Below, in pieces: positions 24,427-36,154 of a DNA stretch of 64,000 nucleotides. This DNA is from Caenorhabditis elegans (lineage: Eukaryota; Nematoda; Chromadorea; Rhabditida; Rhabditidae): the NCBI RefSeq assembly GCF_000002985.6, contig NC_003279.8:2294001-2358000 (forward strand), read 5' to 3'. Position 1 is the stretch's first letter; every line of letters begins with the position of its first letter. The position numbers and the translations under genes are program-made. The notes below the pieces were generated by a model. The model had not been told where the DNA came from, made no database searches, and saw nothing but the letters and a program-made list of their open reading frames with translations.

Positions 24427-27400
24427 CTAGGCTTCGGTTTGGAATCTGATTCTGTCACCGGATCGAGCAATTGATTCCTTTTTCGATAACTCGTTGATCG
24501 CCTCATCGAAAACTTCTCTCTGGCACGTCTTATCAGCAGATTTGAGAGTATGGAACAGAGCCTTAGAGGTCACAAATCCCTTGGCAGTCTTGAGCTGCTT
24601 CAGAACGGCCTCACACATCGCCTCGACCGCCTTTCTTCCAGAAGCACTCATTCCAGATGCCAGAATTGCCACGTCGACACGTCCCGTGGATGGATCGACG
24701 GCCGATTGTTTGAGAGCCTCACGCCACAATCTGAAGAAGAAAAAAAGTTTAAATTTTAAATTTCGGCCGATTTTTCCAGTTTTTTCCAGCATTTTACATT
24801 CAAAATTGCTTTTTATTCAGTGGGCGGAGCCGGAAAAGTGTGCTTTTGCAACCACCGCACGATTTTTTCGCAAGCCTTGTGCGTTTTTTTTTCGTGCCAG
24901 AGTTGCAAAAAAACCGTGCGGGGTTGCGAAATTTACATTTTCGATTCCGCCCACTAGGGCTTTCCACTATAAATGAAGAATAAATCAACAATTTTGAATG
25001 AAAAATACAGAAAAAACGACGTAAATCGTCAAAAATTAAGAATTCTGCCGCGTAAATCGACATCCTTACGTGAAAGCCTTCTCCACATCATCCACAGACA
25101 CCTCTTGTGAAAGACGAATCTTGGCGTGAGCCTCTGAAAGACGAATCAACGACTCCAACTGTCTCGGGTAGGCGGTGATTTGTCCGTGCTGCGCGCCAGC
25201 TTTTCTCATGAATAGATACTTTTCAATGATAAATTGTGATGCCTCTTCGCTGAGTTTCGGATGGATATTCGCTTTTGCGTAGGCTGAAATTCAGGAAATT
25301 AGGAATATTCAAGCAGAAATATTGATTTTTACCGATATAATCTCTGAGCAAGTTCATGTCCACATGCTCCGTCTTCTCCTGATTACCGTCATTCTCAAAG
25401 TAGAGCGAGACGAGATGATTTCCGAGTCTTCTATCCTGCATCTCATCCTGCGCGTCGACAATCAAAAAGATCAGATCAAAACGAGAGAGAAGCGTGTGCG
25501 GAAGCGTAATATTCTCCACAATCGTCTTATTTCGATTCCATTTCGAGTCGACCGGGTTGGCGGCGGCCAGCACCGACGCACGAGCATTCAGCTGGCAAAT
25601 GATTCCGGCCTTGGCGATTGAGAGAGTCTGCTGCTCCATAACCTCGTGCAGCACACTACGAGCACTTTCGTTCATCTTGTCAAACTCGTCGATACAGCAA
25701 ACACCATTGTCAGCCAGAACTAGGGCTCCAGTTTGAAGAACAAGCTGCTTGGTGTCAGCGTCACGGCTCACCGAAGCAGTGAGTCCGACTGCCGAGGATC
25801 CTTTTCCAGAGGTGTACTGACTACGTGGCAACAGACGATAGACGTATTGAAGCATCTGCGATTTCGATGTTCCAGGATCTCCGCACAAGAGAATGTTGAT
25901 TTCGGATCTTAACTTGGTCTTGTTAGTAGTCTCATCATCCTTTCGAGTTCCTCCGAACAATAAGCACAGCAATCCCCTCTTCACATCATCATGCTCGTAG
26001 ATCGATGGAGCAATGGATTGAGCAAGAGCATCCATGATATCAGGACGCTTGGAGAGTTCAATGATCTGCTGAATGCGCTCCTCGGTGATCGTCTCTCCAT
26101 TGTCCTGATGCAAACGCGACGTGTCCATCTTACGGAAGTGCAACGCATCAATTGAAGTTCTGTAGACTGAGGCAAGAGCCCGCTGTTTCGGGTTAACCTT
26201 CATTCCAGTCGCCCGGAAGATTCCTGTCACAGTGATACGATCTCCCGGTTGAACTGATTCGACGAGTGAGCCATGAGCATAGACTGAAACAGTGTGCGGA
26301 GTCTCTCCAGATGGCATGTCATCTGGCGACTCTTGAAGCTTCACAACCTGCTTGTCAAGGAACACCGATCGATTGTGGACGAGCTGGAAGCAGTGTGTGT
26401 TCGAGCAATTCGTGCAGACCACCGGCTCCTCGATACGTCCCTTGTCGACTTCGCTTTCGATTCCGAACGCGCAGACCGCGCATTGGAAGTAGCCACTTCG
26501 CATTTCGGGAATCAACGACGACGTTCGAGTCACCATTCCGGAAATTGTGATGAGCTGGTCCACGTCGTTCGGGTTCAGACCGCGCATATTACGGGTTTTT
26601 TGCGCGTTGAATGGCCGGAGTTCGATAGATTGGGCGAGTGTGCGATTGAAGCGTTCGGCGAAGACTTCGTTGACGACAATGTCGAGATATGGGATGACAT
26701 CCTGAAGAAATTGAAGGAATTATTAGATAGTTTAAAGGATCCTCTGAGGATTTTCAACGTATAAACCCAAAATGTGAGCCTCAAATAAACAAATTTCGAG
26801 AAAAATGGCCTAAAATCTTCTATTTCGGTGACTTTTCCAGCTTTCCAGCTGTCGAAAAGTGACTTTTCTTGATTAAGGCACTTTTAAAAACCGCTAGGTA
26901 GGCTTTAAATGCACCGAAATCAAGGAAAATCGATAAAAAAAATCAATCGCTGCGACACGAAAAAGTGGCCAAAATTAGGCCTTTCTTCAACAGTTTTGTG
27001 GAATTATCACGAAATTCGAGCACTTTTTGAGTGAGTCCTGAAGCATTCTTACCGCTGGATACGCGATGACTTTGCGATAAAGAGCCTCCGAAAACGCGTT
27101 CAAATGCTTCAAATTCAAGTTAATATGAGTGACCTCCGCATCGTTACACTCGAGAAGTCGCTCCATATAATATGGATGATTGACATCAATTTCGTGAAGC
27201 GCCTCATCGTGTCCAGTCATCATATTTTCATCCTCGGCGAGCTGGCTGATCTTGAAAGTTGTCAAAAAGTCGCGGAATGATCTGAAATGTATAGTTTTTT
27301 AGTTTTCAAGACAGCTTCTCGCAATACCGTTGAACATCAGCCACACAGATTCGAGTTCCCCAGACGTAGAGACGTGGCTGCCCGTCGTCACCAGCCATCT

Positions 27401-27810
27401 CGTCCTCCATTCCCCGAATCTGGACGGTACGATGATCGACGGCGGCGATGCCGAGATCTCCACGTGGTCCGCCACGTCGGAGTGTTGAAGCCGACGACAT
27501 TTGCGACACGGAGCCCATTTCAGAGCCATATTGCAGAGCGGACGCTGAGGAGGCTGAAAATTAAATAATTAAATAATTATTAGTGATTTTCAATTTTCAA
27601 AATTAAAAAGTTCAAAATCATACTGGATCTTGGCGACATATTTCCCGCAACCTGCTCCGAACCCGATCGCATGCTGGAATCTGAAATAAATAGTAGATTT
27701 AAATTTAAATTACACAGCTGAAAATGAAAATTCTCACGTTGAGACGAAGGTTCAGCGAACAAATCGGCTGACTCGGATTGTGGCTCGGCTGGATCGTTAG
27801 AGCGTGGCAT
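24427..27810 (-). CDS. mcm-4: MCM4, replicative helicase subunit
   Basis: Seven minus-strand exons (27810-27738, 27680-27624, 27553-27328, 27281-27053, 26701-25333, 25283-25070, 24730-24427) fit in phase and give 823 residues, the C. elegans MCM-4 length I recall. Near residue 270 is the zinc-binding CAVC...CTNC module. Walker [10 protein letters not shown] is near residue 470, followed by Walker [12 protein letters not shown] and the arginine finger LLSRFDLIF. The N-terminus is Ser/Pro-rich with S-P sites, as expected for kinase-regulated MCM4, and the C-terminal winged-helix region follows. It acts as one of six subunits of the MCM2-7 DNA helicase. A TTTTTGCAG acceptor lies eight bases before ATG. 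E2F-like sites lie upstream. The last intron holds a repeat with TGCAACC and CGCACGG blocks. Confidence 0.96.
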
Positions 27811-28075
27811 TTTCTAGCTGCAAAAATTTACAGATTTCGCTTAGAACAAAGAAATAAAAGTAAAAATGAAGGGAAAACTCCAAACGCGACGCCTCTCCCA
27901 TCAAAAATGCGGTAAAGCGCTCGCGATTCGAATTCAAACATTTCGCGCGCGCGTGTACACCGTTGCGTACATTGCGGACTTGGCGCCGCGCCAACTTTTC
28001 GAACCGTATCGCGGGAATAGTTTGGTAATAATTTATAATTTATTTATGTACAGAATTCTGCAGAATAAAGTAAAA
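27811..28075 (-). promoter_or_regulatory. mcm-4 upstream region with E2F-like sites
   Basis: TTTCGCGCGCGCG (27941-27953), TTGGCGCC (27980-27987) and GCGGGAA (28011-28017) cluster within 80 bases, all resembling E2F binding cores. A minus-strand AATAAA for the neighbouring small gene falls at 28039-28044. The two genes could be co-transcribed while mcm-4 keeps its own promoter; that is an inference. Confidence 0.55.
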
Positions 28076-28551
28076 TTAAATAAATTCGGGAATATTCAAT
28101 TCAAAATTAGATAAATTTTTGGGAATCAATTGCGAAGCCTCCAGCAGATCGGCCACCGAATCCTCAAGCCTCGTCACATTCGTGTGAATCACGTTCAATT
28201 TGGCGGCGACGTTCTGGAAATGAATTTTATTTTTAGATTTAAAACATTAAAAAATACCTGCATCGATGTGAAACAATCTGCCGCGGATTCCGTCACTTTT
28301 TGCATCGTTTTCTCCTGATTCGCGGATCTCTTGTAACAACTATTGATTAATTCCGTTGCGGCGAGCGTCCAATGCTTCTCAAGCTTCTTGTCGACCGGAA
28401 TTTGCCTGAAAATTATGAAAAATTAGGAAAAAACAAGGAAAAATTACTCTTTAATCGTGATTTTCTCTTGTTGTTCAGATTTTCCATAATTTTCCTCTTC
28501 AATTTCATCGTCAGTCTCCGGTGCTTCTCCGTCAAAAGCCATTGAAGACAT
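28076..28551 (-). CDS. Small helical protein, BLOC-1/BORC-like size, unassigned
   Basis: Exons 28551-28448, 28405-28258 and 28213-28076 give 129 residues. The first 35 are acidic (APETDDEIEEENYG). The rest is predicted helical with heptads, for example LNVIHTNVTRLEDSVADLLE near the C-terminus. No signal peptide, cysteine motif or membrane segment is seen. Length and architecture resemble small coiled-coil subunits of lysosome-related complexes such as BLOC-1 or BORC, but I cannot match a specific one. It lies upstream of mcm-4 on the same strand, 265 bases away, and could share an operon with it. A large palindrome abuts its 5' end. Confidence 0.75.
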
Positions 28552-28677
28552 TTTTAAATGAAAATCTGAAAATATAAATGTAATTTTTGAAATTCGATAG
28601 AATGTAAAGAAAAAGAGCAATAAAAAAGTGAGAAGACGCAGAGAGAGAGAAAACGAAAAGAGCCAGCGTATCTTACA

Positions 28678-29028
28678 CTCAAAATAATAAAACTGCGTGG
28701 CGTGTACTGCAGAAAACCTAATATTTAGGCCCCGCCTTTTTATCGTCCACTCACGGGGAAAAGGCAAAATTCGGGGACCAACCAATATCCGGTCGCCGAC
28801 ATCCTACGGGTTCCGCGCACCGCTATGTTTAACTCGTTGTGGGCGCGGCAAGCTGTCTCCGCCCGCTGCGAGTTAAACATAGCGGCGCGCGGAACACGTA
28901 GGATGTCGGCGGCCTGATATTGGTTGGTCCCCGAATTTTTGCCTTTTCTCCGTGAGTGGACGAGAAAAAGGCGGCGCCTAAATATTAGGTTTTCTGCAGT
29001 ACACGCCACGCAGTTTTATTATTTTGAG
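28678..29028. repeat. GC-rich palindromic foldback element
   Basis: The inverted ends CTCAAAATAATAAAACTGCG and CGCAGTTTTATTATTTTGAG flank arms that pair almost throughout, including CTGCAGAAAACCTAATATTT and GAGTTAAACATAGCGG. It is more GC-rich than its surroundings. It begins about 125 bases upstream of the ATG of the small gene at 28551. No clean target duplication is seen. Confidence 0.75.
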
Positions 29029-29039
29029 GGTATCGTAAA

Positions 29040-30081
29040 GAAGATTTATTAGCTAATTATTACGGGAATACTGAACTCGGAAAATGCGTATTGCACAACA
29101 TATTTGACGCGCAAAATATCTCGTAGCGAAAAGTACAGTAATTCTTTTAATGACTATTTACTGTAGGTCGATTTACGGGCTGGATTTTCAAAACGAATAT
29201 ATATTCGAAATGTGACAGCGATATCAAACTATTTTGTCATTTTTGTGTTTTCTTTTAATATTTTATCGATTAAAGATGATTCTCGTAAATCGACACCCGT
29301 GTTACAGTAGTCATTTAAAGAATTACTGTAGTTTTCGCTACGAGATATTTTGTGCGTCAAATATGTTGCGAATTACGCATTCGCAGAATTTTGTGCCCCC
29401 ATACTACTTTCAATGCAAAATTAAGTGATTTAGGGAAATTTCATTTAAAACAAATTTTTGCCGTTCAAAATTTGACACGGGGTTCTGTCCTTCCTCATTG
29501 CATTTTTCGCGCTCCATTGACAATCGCCAGCGGGACTGGGAAAGTCGTGCACTCCACACGGACAAGTACATTTAGTTTTACAACTAAAATCGAGCCGCGA
29601 CGCGACACGCAACGCGCCGTAAATCTACCACAGATATGGCCGTGCCAAAATGGCCTACTTCGGCAAAAACTCTTCCAGTTCAATTTATGAGGAAAGCCAG
29701 AAATCCGTGAAAATTGAGCCGTTTTCGAGATAAATCGAATTTAAAAATGTGACTACTGTAGAAATTTGTGAAAATATCAAAATTTGCGCGTAAAATTCGA
29801 TGTATTAGCCAATTAGCATACAATAATTAATAATTGTTTATTTGTCACAAGAAATAGCTACACCGGAAGATAAAGAAAAAAAAGTAAATAAAAAAGATGT
29901 GTGGACAAATAAGTAAAATGACCAATTGGACCAGCTATAGCCCGGGAGGTCAAGTTGGGGGGAAGAGGGTGTCAAATGGGATAGAGCCTAGGCGCGACGC
30001 AAATGCATTTGGAGTTAACAGTTTAGGGAAACGTTTTGCTATTCGATTCCACAACTACAATTTATTAGAAAAAGCAAGAGT
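29040..30081. repeat. Repeat-rich intergenic stretch
   Basis: From about 29060 to 29400 there is an inverted repeat with arms containing ATCTCGTAGCGAAAA and TTTTCGCTACGAGAT. Its family also occurs at 30780-31110 (inverted pair) and 47990-48130 (single arm). From about 29480 to 29720 lies a dispersed repeat with GACGCGACACGCAACGCG, also found at 36225-36440 and 38740-39090. The rest is AT-rich 3' flank of the minus-strand gene. No exon is supported. Confidence 0.7.
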
Positions 30082-33000
30082 TCAAAGCATATTAGTTTCT
30101 CTACAAGACGAAGAAGTAGCAGATGTTGTGGTGGATGATGACGTGGATGGTACCAATTGTGGCACCGCAGGCTTTCGCTCTTTCTTCCTAATCTTCCGCT
30201 CACCCCTCGTATATTTCTTCTCCGTGAAACGTTCGCTTTTCCCCGGATTCGTCAGTGGACGGCGTTTTCTGGAACAATTCAAATTTTAATTTTGAAAATT
30301 CAATTTAAAAAATATCTAGTACCTAGAATATACGTGCAACGTACACTTGTCTGAAACATTGAAAGCGACTTTTCTCGGCTCCTCAAACGGCGACTTCTGA
30401 TCCTTTTCCTTTACATTAGGCTTTGACCGTTTTGGGTCCAGCTTCAATCCTTCTGCTTCTGCCTGGAATTATTACACAATCATCGAAAAACTTTTGCCGG
30501 TAATTGCGCTCTATTGATAATTTTTATAGTGTATACAAAAAGTTTAGATTAATTGTTCCTGAAAACGTGATATTATCTTTGCTCAATGAGTGCTCAAAAT
30601 ACGGCAGCCGGTCTCGAAGCGACAAATATTTTTTAAATGCAGAAAGGTGTGCGCCTTTAAAGAGCACTGTAATTTCAAAATTTTGTTTCTTTGGAATTTA
30701 TCGATTTTTCATTGTTTTTCCCAAGAATTTATGTGTTTTATTGTTTTTATCGGAAAGCTTTTTCGAAAAATCGATAACCTCTCAGATATTACGGAAGCAC
30801 AAAATTTTGAGAATGCGTATTGCGCAACATTTTTGCCGCGCAAAATATCTCGAAGCGAAGTAGCTCTTGTGTCGATTTACGGACTCGATTTTCGAATTGA
30901 ATCATTTTTTATCGATCGAATATTAAAATTAAGCAAAAAAGGAGAAAATAATACGTAGAATTGAATGAAAACGCATTGATCCCGTAAATCAACACAAGAG
31001 CGCTACAGTAGTCATTTAAAGAATTACTGTAGTTTTCGCTACGAGATATATTGCGCGTCAGATATGTTGTTCAATACGCATTCTCAGAATTTTGCGCTTT
31101 CGTAACACAAATGTTCAAAAAATCGATAATTTTTTTCCAGCAAGTATGCTTCTTCAAGAAAAAGGCTCTCACAATTCTTGTCGAGATATTTTTGGCAAAA
31201 AAATCGCAAAACAGCTGCGCTCTATCAGCTACCGTACCGTGGAGTACGGTGGACACGGTTAATATTTTTCCAACAGCATAAAGCGGATACTGTAGCTCGA
31301 AAGCTTTGCTCGTGCCAGGACCCAATCCCCTTACCTTCTTCTGCTGTTCAGTGTCGTATTGACGCTGATCAACCTCAAACATCAGCGTCCCATGAAACGT
31401 GTTCGCACAAAGTCTCTTCATTTCCTTTTCCTTTTCCAGCGGATCCACTCCGATCGCCTTATCAACTATCTTCAGTCTCTCCAACGCGTCCTCCTTCGGA
31501 TCCAAAAACGGATCGGTTCGATGAAGTTTCGGTTGAATCGACGCCGGATTTCCGCTGTGCATTTGTTTCAACGGGCGGTGCATCTGGATTAGAACTCTCG
31601 GGACCTGCTCTGTGCCGTCACGGGCTAGCCAAAACGGGCGGTTATTGAGGAACACGTCGTTCCGGATGGCTCCCTTGTTGCTCATACGCAACTTCCACGT
31701 CTCCTCGTCAAACAACTTTTTCGGCAGATCCGGACTGAAATCGATCGGGTCGTTCGGATTGTATTCCGGCAGGACATAGGATTTGGTAAGGATTTCTTTC
31801 ATTCTGCAAAGAATATATTTTTTTAAATATATAACAGGCATCCAGGAAAAACTCACCGCTCAACAGTACAATCCGAAACTGCTCGAGAATTCTTCTTTTT
31901 GTAGATCTTCTTGAACAATCCCTCCGCTTGCTCCCGTTGATTCGGCTTCGATGCTACGGGTGTCGCTCCTGGAGCACCCGGTTGCTGAACAACTTTCGAA
32001 GGATGCTTCTGCAGCTGCCCGGGTCCTCCTCTACAAGGCTGCTGTGGCTGGACAATTTTCGTGGTAGCCTTTCTCGGTCGTTCGTCGACGGACTTCTGAT
32101 CGGCTGGGGGCAGTTTGAGGGAACGATCCGTTCTTGCAAGAGTCGGTTGCAAATATACTGATGGATGAGAACGTGTTGTTTTCTAAAAATGAGATATTAC
32201 TAGTGGTTTGATTGCTAAACCCCACCTGCACAGGCTGCTGTGAAGTCGACTTCTTCTGCAGTTTCGATTTCCGCCCACTTGGCACTTTCCCGTTGTACAG
32301 GTTATCCGAGCTCGCATCCTCCGTCGATCCCTTCTTCGTCCCCACAACCTTCTTCTTGTCTTCCGGTGATTTCTTGTTATCATCCTGCGTCGCCGCGTCC
32401 TTCTTCTTATGGATCTTCCGATCGGTGATCCGACCACTTTTCTTATCCTTGGTGTTTTGTTTGCTAATTTTCTTGACAACTGGTATTGCTGGTGGTGGTG
32501 GCTGTGGTCTAGCTAGTGGTCTCTCCAGTTTTTCGGGCTGCTCCGGTTCCAGCTTGGGCCTTTCCAACTTAGAATTTTGGTCGTCCTGAAAAATAACGAA
32601 GTTATGGTGAACTCCCTAGGAGTGAAAAGTATCCCCAGACCACTTAACAAGACGCTATCAGATAAAGCATCATTAACTGGGTCAGGTGCATCCCGATCGC
32701 GTTCTGAATTGCATTACTTCGGATATGATGCCAGATAGAAAATTTCCAGCCGATACGCATTCCCAATCAAGTGTATAGTCTTCCCCCCGAACATTCTAAG
32801 GTACAAACATACCACAGATTCCATCTCTCTTAGTATATGGTCCCACTCACCAAACTCGTCGGGCCCAGCCAATCGTCATATTGTGAATGTTCTTCACTTT
32901 CACAAACTTCTTCTAACGACATATCCCAGATAAGATCAATCCTTTCCTCCTCCTCCGGATCATATTCCTCATATGCCAGCGTCCCTTTCGGCGGAGGGGA

Positions 33001-33252
33001 CTTATGTTGTTTGCGGATCTTCTCGGACGGGAATTTTGGCATGAGAGTCGGCGGGAGCTCCATTTTCTTGCTATTTGGATCTTCTTCTGTGATAGTCTTT
33101 ACTTTTTCCCCGGACTCTCTACTCGCCTTTATTTTCTTCTTTTCTCTGAAAATAAAGAATTAAGGTTAGCTTTCGAAAATAATTTTTTTCACTTACTCCT
33201 TATTCGATTCTCCACTGCCGGCGTTTTTCACATTTTTAAGATCTGGCTCCAT
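30082..33252 (-). CDS. Unrecognised lysine/proline-rich 610-residue protein
   Basis: Seven minus-strand exons fit in phase: 33252-33197, 33145-32851, 32585-32226, 32182-31857, 31803-31335, 30462-30323 and 30268-30082. The N-terminal third is charged and includes an acidic Trp-containing stretch (EEEERIDLIWDMSLEE and SQYDDWLGP). The middle is very Lys- and Gln/Pro-rich and likely disordered. The C-terminal third has a more ordered block (IDFSPDLPKKLFDEETWKLR and NDVFLNNRPFWLARDG), then a basic tail with GERKIRKKERKP. No enzyme motif or membrane segment is seen. The basic tail suggests a nuclear or RNA-binding protein, inferred from composition only. The 872-base intron between exons 5 and 6 contains the ATCTCG-type inverted repeat. 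Confidence 0.8.
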
Positions 33253-33988
33253 GATTTGTTGAGTCTACTATTTATTAGTAAGAGACCGTAGAAATGCCAC
33301 TTCTTCGGTATTGTAAAATAGAAATAAATATCGACTTTTGGAGTGATGATGACATTTCGAAAAATATAAGATTACGGAAAAAGATGAGAAATACGTGTAT
33401 GACATCACGTAATTAAAAAAAAAAATTAAAATGTAATCTCTTTATATGTATTTAATTTTTTTGTTGTAAACGGTTCTTGTTAAATTTGGAATAAAGTATT
33501 TATCTCTTAAATACTTAATAAAAAATTATTGTTTTTTAAGTCACAATTATTTATGTTCAGCATATTTCAGAATATCTCTAAAACAAGATTTTTTCGAAAT
33601 TCCAAAAATTGACTAATGAAATAAAATAAAATAAAATAGATATGTATCTGGTTACCTCTAATGTCATATGTTTTGATTGAATATATAAATATATGTATAA
33701 AGTAAATATAACCAGTTTTAGCCAATTTAAAATTTATTCATTCAAGATCGAAAAAACACTATGGACAAGTTCTGGACAAAAATTGTGATTTTAGCTGAAA
33801 ATAAGCCTTTTTTCAGAACTTTGTCGCAAAAACTTTTTCTGTACTACTTCTTTAAGCCAAAGCTCAATATTTTACTCGATGCTTTTTTCATGACGTACGT
33901 CCGCACTGATGCTCATCGAAGTATGAAAAAGAGCCCTCATTACCCCTTTTTTTTTTGATATTTCAGTTTTCTTGTCACAGTCTGAAAA
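33253..33988. other. AT-rich intergenic region between divergent genes
   Basis: Between the 610-residue gene (-) and the chemoreceptor gene (+) the sequence is very AT-rich, with short ATAAA and TATA runs. A 65-codon open frame at 33761-33958 has no coding character I can support. A GATATTTCAG acceptor ending at 33966 precedes the chemoreceptor ATG. Confidence 0.55.
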
Positions 33989-36154
33989 ATGCCTGAAATA
34001 GTAATAATCTTGAACAATTTTTTGTCTGTCGTATTTTCCCAAACCACTTGTATTTTGAATTTCTACCTTTTATTCTCGATTTTCTACTCGAAACGGATCG
34101 CATGGAAATCTGAATTATCATTGATATATACTCGATTTGCTTTCGACATGTTTTACACGTTTTTCGGTGGGTTTTTTTGAAAATACGCTCTATTAGAGCT
34201 AGGTGGCCGTGAAAAATAGAAAATTCGGCCACCAAAATAATATGCGGTTTTTTTTTTTGAAAAATCAGTCGTTTCGCATGATGTCAGAGTGTCTCATTTC
34301 AGTTTGATCTACTTACTTTACAATTAGATCTACAAAAAATGGGGGAAAAGAGACGCAGAGTTCTCAACTTATTTTGCATGGTTAAGAAAGTGCTGACGTC
34401 ACATTTTTTTGGACAAAAAATTCCCGCATTTTTTGTAGATCAAACCGTAATGGGACAGCCTGCTCCCACGTGTCATTTTGGATAGGCGGTATGTTGCAGA
34501 AAAAAGGAATAGAAAATTAGGCCACCGATTTTCATTTGGATTTTGTACTCTTCTCGGACCATCCAAGTGTGTCTGCAAAATTTTTTTTTCATTCCTCAAC
34601 CAGTTTTTTTGGACATTTAAAAACACCAAAAGTCTTAAAAAAATACCAAAAAATGTATGTATTTTTAGAAAAAAAAAACTTCAAAAATTACAAATTTATG
34701 TCTTTTTTGAAAACTCTACTCAAACAATATACCTGCCTAAGCCTGAGCCTCAGCCTAAGCCTATGCCTATGCCTCAACCTTAGCCTTAGCCTAAGCCGAA
34801 GCCTAAGCCTAAGCCTAAGCCCCTTTGCATCAAAAAACCCTCTAACTAAAAATTGAATTTTGCTGAGTGGCCGCAAAAGGGAAACCTCAGCCACCAATTT
34901 TTTTGGCGGATTCCCAAATACTTTTTTTTCCAGTTCCCCATAACAAGATCTACTACATAATTCGCCAGATATTCCCGGGATTTGTCGTTAAAAATCTATC
35001 ATTTTATCTGATTTGGCCAACAATTCCACTTGGATGTATTCGTGCGACATTGGTATTTCTCATAACTTTAGATCGAGTTATCGCCTTATTTTTTCCAATT
35101 TCTTATCACAATCATCGCTTCAAAATCTCGTTATCAGCAATAATCATCTCAGTTTCCTGTTTTGGAGCGTCCGATCATCTGATCCTATTCGGTTACTGTA
35201 GGTATACGGTAGATGTTCCTTTGGAGTGTGACAATTTTAACTGCGTTATTAAAACTTGTTTCTATAGTTATTGGGTCTCAAGAGACCAAATTCAATATAT
35301 TCTAACCGGTACTTTTTCTGTAATTCTGCTATTTCGGCTGGTGATCTGGAATAATTTTGTGGCGTCGCAAAGGAATCAGAACCTGTCCAGGGTGAGTGGT
35401 GGCCTAGAAATTGCAAAAAACTCTTCCATGCCTCAGTGGCCTAGAATTTCAAAAAGCTGTAGCATTTCTGTGACCTAGAACTACTGTCCCAGATATGGTA
35501 GTTTCATAAAAACTTAGGCCTAGGTTAGGCTTTGGCTTAGACCTAGATTTAGGCCTAGGTTTAGGCCTAGACTTAGGCCTAGACTTAGACTTAAGTGTAG
35601 GCTTAGGCTTAGGCTTAAGTTGGCGTCAGTGGGGGAGCGTGAGCTCCCCCATTGACGCTATTTAGGGTTTTACACTTAGGCTTAGGATTAGGCCTAGACT
35701 TAGGCTTAGGCCCAGGCTTAGGCTTAGGCGCAGACTCAGGCTTCGGCTTCGGCTTCGGCTTAGACTGGGAGGAAGAGAGAAAAAAGAAATTCCAGAAAAC
35801 TCGAGAATTTCCCTTTATCTACGTGGCCTAAAAATTTTAGGAAAATCTACAATAGGTGGCCTAGAAAACTAAAAAAAACTCTTCCACGATGCACCATTTT
35901 CAACTTCCATTTTTTTTCAGGCGACTCGAATAGCCCTTCTGGAATCCATTGTCATAATCTGCTTCAGCATAATTCCATCACTAATTTTTTCAACTTTTCC
36001 GTCCCTGAACTTTGTGTCAGTTGGTCCATGGACTATTGTTCTGAAGCATGCCGGATTTATGATCGAGGCATTGATTATTTGCAAATTTTTATTGAAAAGA
36101 AAAAGCAAGAATGGTATTGGCAGAAATTCGACTGTGCTCACATGGTCACAGTAA
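33989..36154 (+). CDS. Srbc-like serpentine chemoreceptor (7TM GPCR)
   Basis: Exons 33989-34166, 34934-35391 and 35921-36154 join in phase to 289 residues. Hydrophobic segments alternate with short loops. LVFLITLDRVIALFFPISYH is a TM3 / intracellular-loop-2 signature seen in nematode Srbc-type chemoreceptors, and HNHRFKISLSAII follows. The last segments (LESIVIICFSIIPSLIFS and a helix before KFLLKRKSKN) fit TM6-TM7 and a basic cytoplasmic tail. The expected role is chemosensation in ciliated neurons, from family knowledge. Family assignment within the Str/Srg superfamily is by eye. Both introns are loaded with repeats: a foldback near 34270-34470 and TTAGGC-type arrays. All splice sites look usable, so the gene appears intact. 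Confidence 0.78.
34735..34821 (-). repeat. Interstitial telomere-like array (degenerate GCCTAA)n
   Basis: About 14 copies of a six-base unit, mostly GCCTAA, GCCTGA or GCCTAT, lie in intron 1 of the chemoreceptor gene. On the minus strand this is the nematode telomere unit TTAGGC. Units are degenerate at the 5' end and nearly perfect at the 3' end. Confidence 0.85.
35511..35763 (+). repeat. Interstitial telomere-like array (TTAGGC)n with central hairpin
   Basis: Degenerate TTAGGC and TAGGCC units fill most of intron 2 of the chemoreceptor gene, in the opposite orientation to the array in intron 1. The array is interrupted near 35618-35661 by a palindrome (GTCAGTGGGGGAGC paired with GCTCCCCCATTGAC). 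Confidence 0.85.

Noticed and set aside
26266-26764. Plus-strand open frames opposite mcm-4
   Set aside because: They are antisense shadows of the long mcm-4 exon, which carries intact MCM motifs.
33761-33958. First exon of the chemoreceptor gene
   Set aside because: No in-phase donor connects it to 33989, and the ATG at 33989 gives a proper first membrane segment.
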